Shown: positions 61,740 through 64,000 of the stretch, in pieces
Numbering within the stretch: position 1 is the first letter of the stretch
How the letters are laid out: every line of letters begins with the position of its first letter
Assembly: GCF_021491915.1 (NCBI RefSeq)
Contig: NZ_CP090836.1
Span: 409,001 to 473,000 of the forward strand
Length of the DNA stretch: 64,000 nucleotides
Source: Paracoccus everestensis
GTDB lineage: Bacteria; Pseudomonadota; Alphaproteobacteria; Rhodobacterales; Rhodobacteraceae
Direction: 5' to 3'
Position numbers and translations under genes: made by a program
The notes under the pieces: model-generated
Told to the model about the DNA's origin: nothing
What the model saw: the letters and a program-made list of their open reading frames with translations, nothing else
Databases searched by the model: none

Positions 61740-64000
61740 CGCGATTCAACCTGTCCGACTGGGCCCTGAACCACCGCAGCTTCGTGTGGTTCCTGTTGAT
61801 CGTCTCGCTGCTGGCAGGGACCATCAGCTATAACAATCTGGGCCGAGAGGAAGATCCGAACTTCACCATCAAGATCATGGTGATCAGCGCAGCCCTGCCC
61901 GGCGCCACCGTGGACGAGACCTTGACCCAGGTCACGACCCGGATCGAGACAAAGCTGGAAGAACTGGACGAGCGGTATTTCACCCGGTCCGTCACCATGC
62001 CGGGTCAGGCGGTGGTCTATCTGGAACTGCTGCCAACCACGCGCGGACCCCAGGTGCCTGAAATCTGGAAGCGCGTGCGCCAGATGATGTCCGACATCCG
62101 GCCGGATTTTCCGCAGGAATTCGCGGGCTTCCAGTTCAACGACGATTTCGGGGATGTTTACGGCAATATCTATGCCTTCACCGCCGACGGATACAGCCCG
62201 CGCGAATTGCGCGACCGGGTTGAACGCATCCGCAAGCAGGTGGCGGCGCTTGACGCTGCAGGCAAGACCGAATTGCTGGGCGAGCAGGCCGAGCAGATTT
62301 ATCTGGAGTTCTCGGCCGCACGGCTCGCAGCGCTTGGGCTGAACCAGCAGCAGGTCGTGGCGACCCTGGCACAGCAGAACGCCATTGCCCCGTCCGGCGT
62401 GGTCCAGGCCGGGCCGGAACAGGTGCTGGTCCGCGTGGGCGGACAATTCGACGACGCCGAGGCCATTGCCGCCGTCAACCTGCGGGTGGGTGAACGCTTC
62501 TTCAACCTGGGCGATGTGGCAACCGTGACGCGCGGCTATCAGGATCCGCCGCAATCGCTGTTCCGCTATAACGGCAAGCCCGCCATCGGCTTGCAGGTGG
62601 GGATGCGCGAAGGTGAAAACATCCTGGAATTCGGGCGTGACCTGGATGCGCTGATGACCCGCGTTGCAGCCGACCTGCCGGTCGGGATCGAGATGGCAAA
62701 GTTTGCCGATCAGCCCCATGTCGTGGACAAGGCCGTTGGCCATTTCGTCACCGCCCTGGCCGAGGCCGTGCTGATCGTGCTGGTCGTCAGCTTCATCAGC
62801 CTGGGCTTTCGCGCGGGCTTTGTCGTGACCCTGACCATTCCCCTGGTGCTGGCGATCACCTTTGTGATCCTGGATCTGTATGGGATCACCTTGCAACGCA
62901 TCTCTCTGGGTGCGCTGATCATTGCGCTTGGGCTTCTGGTCGATGACGCGATGATCGCCATCGAGACAATGATCTCGCGCCTGGAGATAGGCGAGTCGCT
63001 GGAATCGGCTGCCAGTTACGCCTGGACCTCGATTGCCTTTCCGATGCTGACTGGCACGCTGGTCACGGTGGCGGGTTTCATTCCCATCGGGCTGAACAAC
63101 TCGGCTGCGGGGGAGTTCACATTCTCGCTGTTCGTGGTGATCGCCGTGTCGCTGGTGGTGTCCTGGATCGTGGCGGTGCTGTTCGCGCCGCTGCTGGGCG
63201 TGACCTTCCTGCGCACCTATGCGGCCCATCACGAACCGAAACCCGGCTGGCTGCGCCGCCGGTTCCATGGCCTGCTGCTGTGGTCGATGCGATTCAAGTG
63301 GGTCGTGATTGCGGTCACGCTGGCGCTGTTCGCGGTTTCGGTCTGGGGGATGCGGTTCGTCGAACAGCAGTTCTTCCCCACATCCGACCGGACCGAGGTT
63401 CTGGTCGATATCGTCGAACGCCAGAACACCTCGATCGCCAGGACGCGTGCCGACATGGACCGGCTGGAAGCGGTTCTGGCGGACAATGACGACGTGCTGT
63501 TCTGGACATCCTATGTGGGCAGCGGGGCGCCGCGCTTCGTGCTGGCAATGGATGTCCCCACGCCCGGTCCCTATATGGGCCAGATCGTGATCCAGACCCC
63601 TGACTTGGCCGCGCGGGACCGTCTGAAGGCGCTGCTGATGGACAGGGCGGCGCGCGACTTTGCGGGCGTCGACATCTATGTGAAGAACCTGGAAATCGGC
63701 CCGCCGGTCGGCAAGCCCGTGCAATACCGCGTCAGCGCGCCCGATGCCGATGTCGCCCGCGACGCTGCGCGCAATCTGGCCGCCGTAGTGGCCCGGGAAC
63801 CACGGCTGCGCGACATCTCGATGGACTGGAACGAACCCGCGCGCGTGGTGCGGGTGGAAATCGACCAGGATCAGGCCCGCCGGTTGGGTGTCACCAGTCA
63901 AGAGGTATCGGACACGCTGTCGGCGCTGTTTTCCGGCAAGGTCGTGACGCAACTGCGCGACGACATCTTCCTGATCGATGTCGTCGGGCGGGGCGAGGCT
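61736..64000 (+). CDS. RND efflux transporter permease, 3' end outside window
   Basis: 755 codons seen, open to the window edge; the family is about 1,030 residues. TTG start overlapping adaptor 2 stop. N-terminal helix (FVWFLLIVSLLAGTISYNNL), GREEDPNFTIKIMVISAALPGAT (typical of the AcrB/CzcA superfamily), then the helix-4 motif ALIIALGLLVDDAMIAIE with the proton-relay Asp pair, and AFPMLTGTLVTVAGFIPIGL. The TTRIETKLEEL start suggests the hydrophobic/amphiphilic efflux branch rather than heavy metal. The end of the gene and any outer-membrane channel are not visible. Confidence 0.94.
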   Translation, partial: MTRFNLSDWALNHRSFVWFLLIVSLLAGTISYNNLGREEDPNFTIKIMVISAALPGATVDETLTQVTTRIETKLEELDERYFTRSVTMPGQAVVYLELLPTTRGPQVPEIWKRVRQMMSDIRPDFPQEFAGFQFNDDFGDVYGNIYAFTADGYSPRELRDRVERIRKQVAALDAAGKTELLGEQAEQIYLEFSAARLAALGLNQQQVVATLAQQNAIAPSGVVQAGPEQVLVRVGGQFDDAEAIAAVNLRVGERFFNLGDVATVTRGYQDPPQSLFRYNGKPAIGLQVGMREGENILEFGRDLDALMTRVAADLPVGIEMAKFADQPHVVDKAVGHFVTALAEAVLIVLVVSFISLGFRAGFVVTLTIPLVLAITFVILDLYGITLQRISLGALIIALGLLVDDAMIAIETMISRLEIGESLESAASYAWTSIAFPMLTGTLVTVAGFIPIGLNNSAAGEFTFSLFVVIAVSLVVSWIVAVLFAPLLGVTFLRTYAAHHEPKPGWLRRRFHGLLLWSMRFKWVVIAVTLALFAVSVWGMRFVEQQFFPTSDRTEVLVDIVERQNTSIARTRADMDRLEAVLADNDDVLFWTSYVGSGAPRFVLAMDVPTPGPYMGQIVIQTPDLAARDRLKALLMDRAARDFAGVDIYVKNLEIGPPVGKPVQYRVSAPDADVARDAARNLAAVVAREPRLRDISMDWNEPARVVRVEIDQDQARRLGVTSQEVSDTLSALFSGKVVTQLRDDIFLIDVVGRGEA

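Noticed and set aside
61709..63952. Large antisense open frame over the RND pump
   Set aside because: The plus strand encodes unmistakable RND motifs with a coupled start; the antisense frame has none.

Overview
The window is a stretch of a GC-rich alphaproteobacterial chromosome, most likely Rhodobacteraceae and close to Paracoccus. Reasons: uniformly GC-rich codon use; a flgB-flgC-fliE-fliQ-flgF-flgG-flgA-flgH-fliL block read away from fliI, as in that family; a CcrM-type GANTC methyltransferase; two exact CtrA-type TTAA-N7-TTAA boxes; and an rsfS-rlmH-gpmI-envC-ctpA-rppH housekeeping run. Family assignment rests on gene content and protein motifs read by eye, with no database search.

Layout. 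1-13.2 kb is housekeeping: the 3' part of dxs, clpB with a sigma-32-like promoter, pyrF, a NfeD/SPFH membrane pair, an N-formylglutamate amidohydrolase-like gene, tRNA-Val(GAC), rpmJ, a frameshifted RTX-type protein, rpsO, an Ala/Gln-rich protein of unknown role, and pnp. 13.2-17.1 kb holds two small glycosyltransferases, a 1-Cys peroxiredoxin and a divergent aldehyde dehydrogenase. 17.1-33.7 kb is a flagellar region in two blocks: motB-flgE-flgK-flgL-flgI on the plus strand, and the nine-gene flgB-to-fliL operon on the minus strand facing away from fliI. Between the blocks sit a complete dTDP-L-rhamnose operon (rfbC-rfbB-rfbD-rfbA), a glycosyltransferase cut short by an IS5-family element, and the IS itself with a decayed transposase.

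33.8-42.3 kb is accessory: a Crp/Fnr regulator, an extensin-like protein with an L,D-transpeptidase, an orphan TRAP large permease, a GntR/UTRA regulator divergent from a fosmidomycin-resistance-type MFS exporter, a sulfotransferase-like/GT90 fusion, and a ureidoglycolate lyase. 42.3-54.4 kb returns to core genes: rnhB, ccrM with three GANTC sites in its promoter, leuD and leuC around an unrelated membrane gene, mscS, and the rsfS (CTG start) to rppH run. 54.4-64 kb carries a small secreted protein, an MltB-like transglycosylase, a YbaK-type deacylase, a kynureninase with a divergent formamidase-like hydrolase, and an RND efflux operon with two periplasmic adaptors; its pump gene runs off the end of the window.

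How the parts connect. The two CtrA boxes, the ccrM promoter and the flagellar genes point to the CtrA/CcrM cell-cycle and motility circuit. The rhamnose operon beside flagellar genes suggests sugar decoration of flagella or surface polysaccharide, possibly impaired by the IS. No CRISPR array, prophage, plasmid origin or toxin-antitoxin pair was seen. No gene-free stretch exceeds about 300 bases except the IS; the two longest (1444-1718 and 10743-11029) hold only hairpins and leader sequence.
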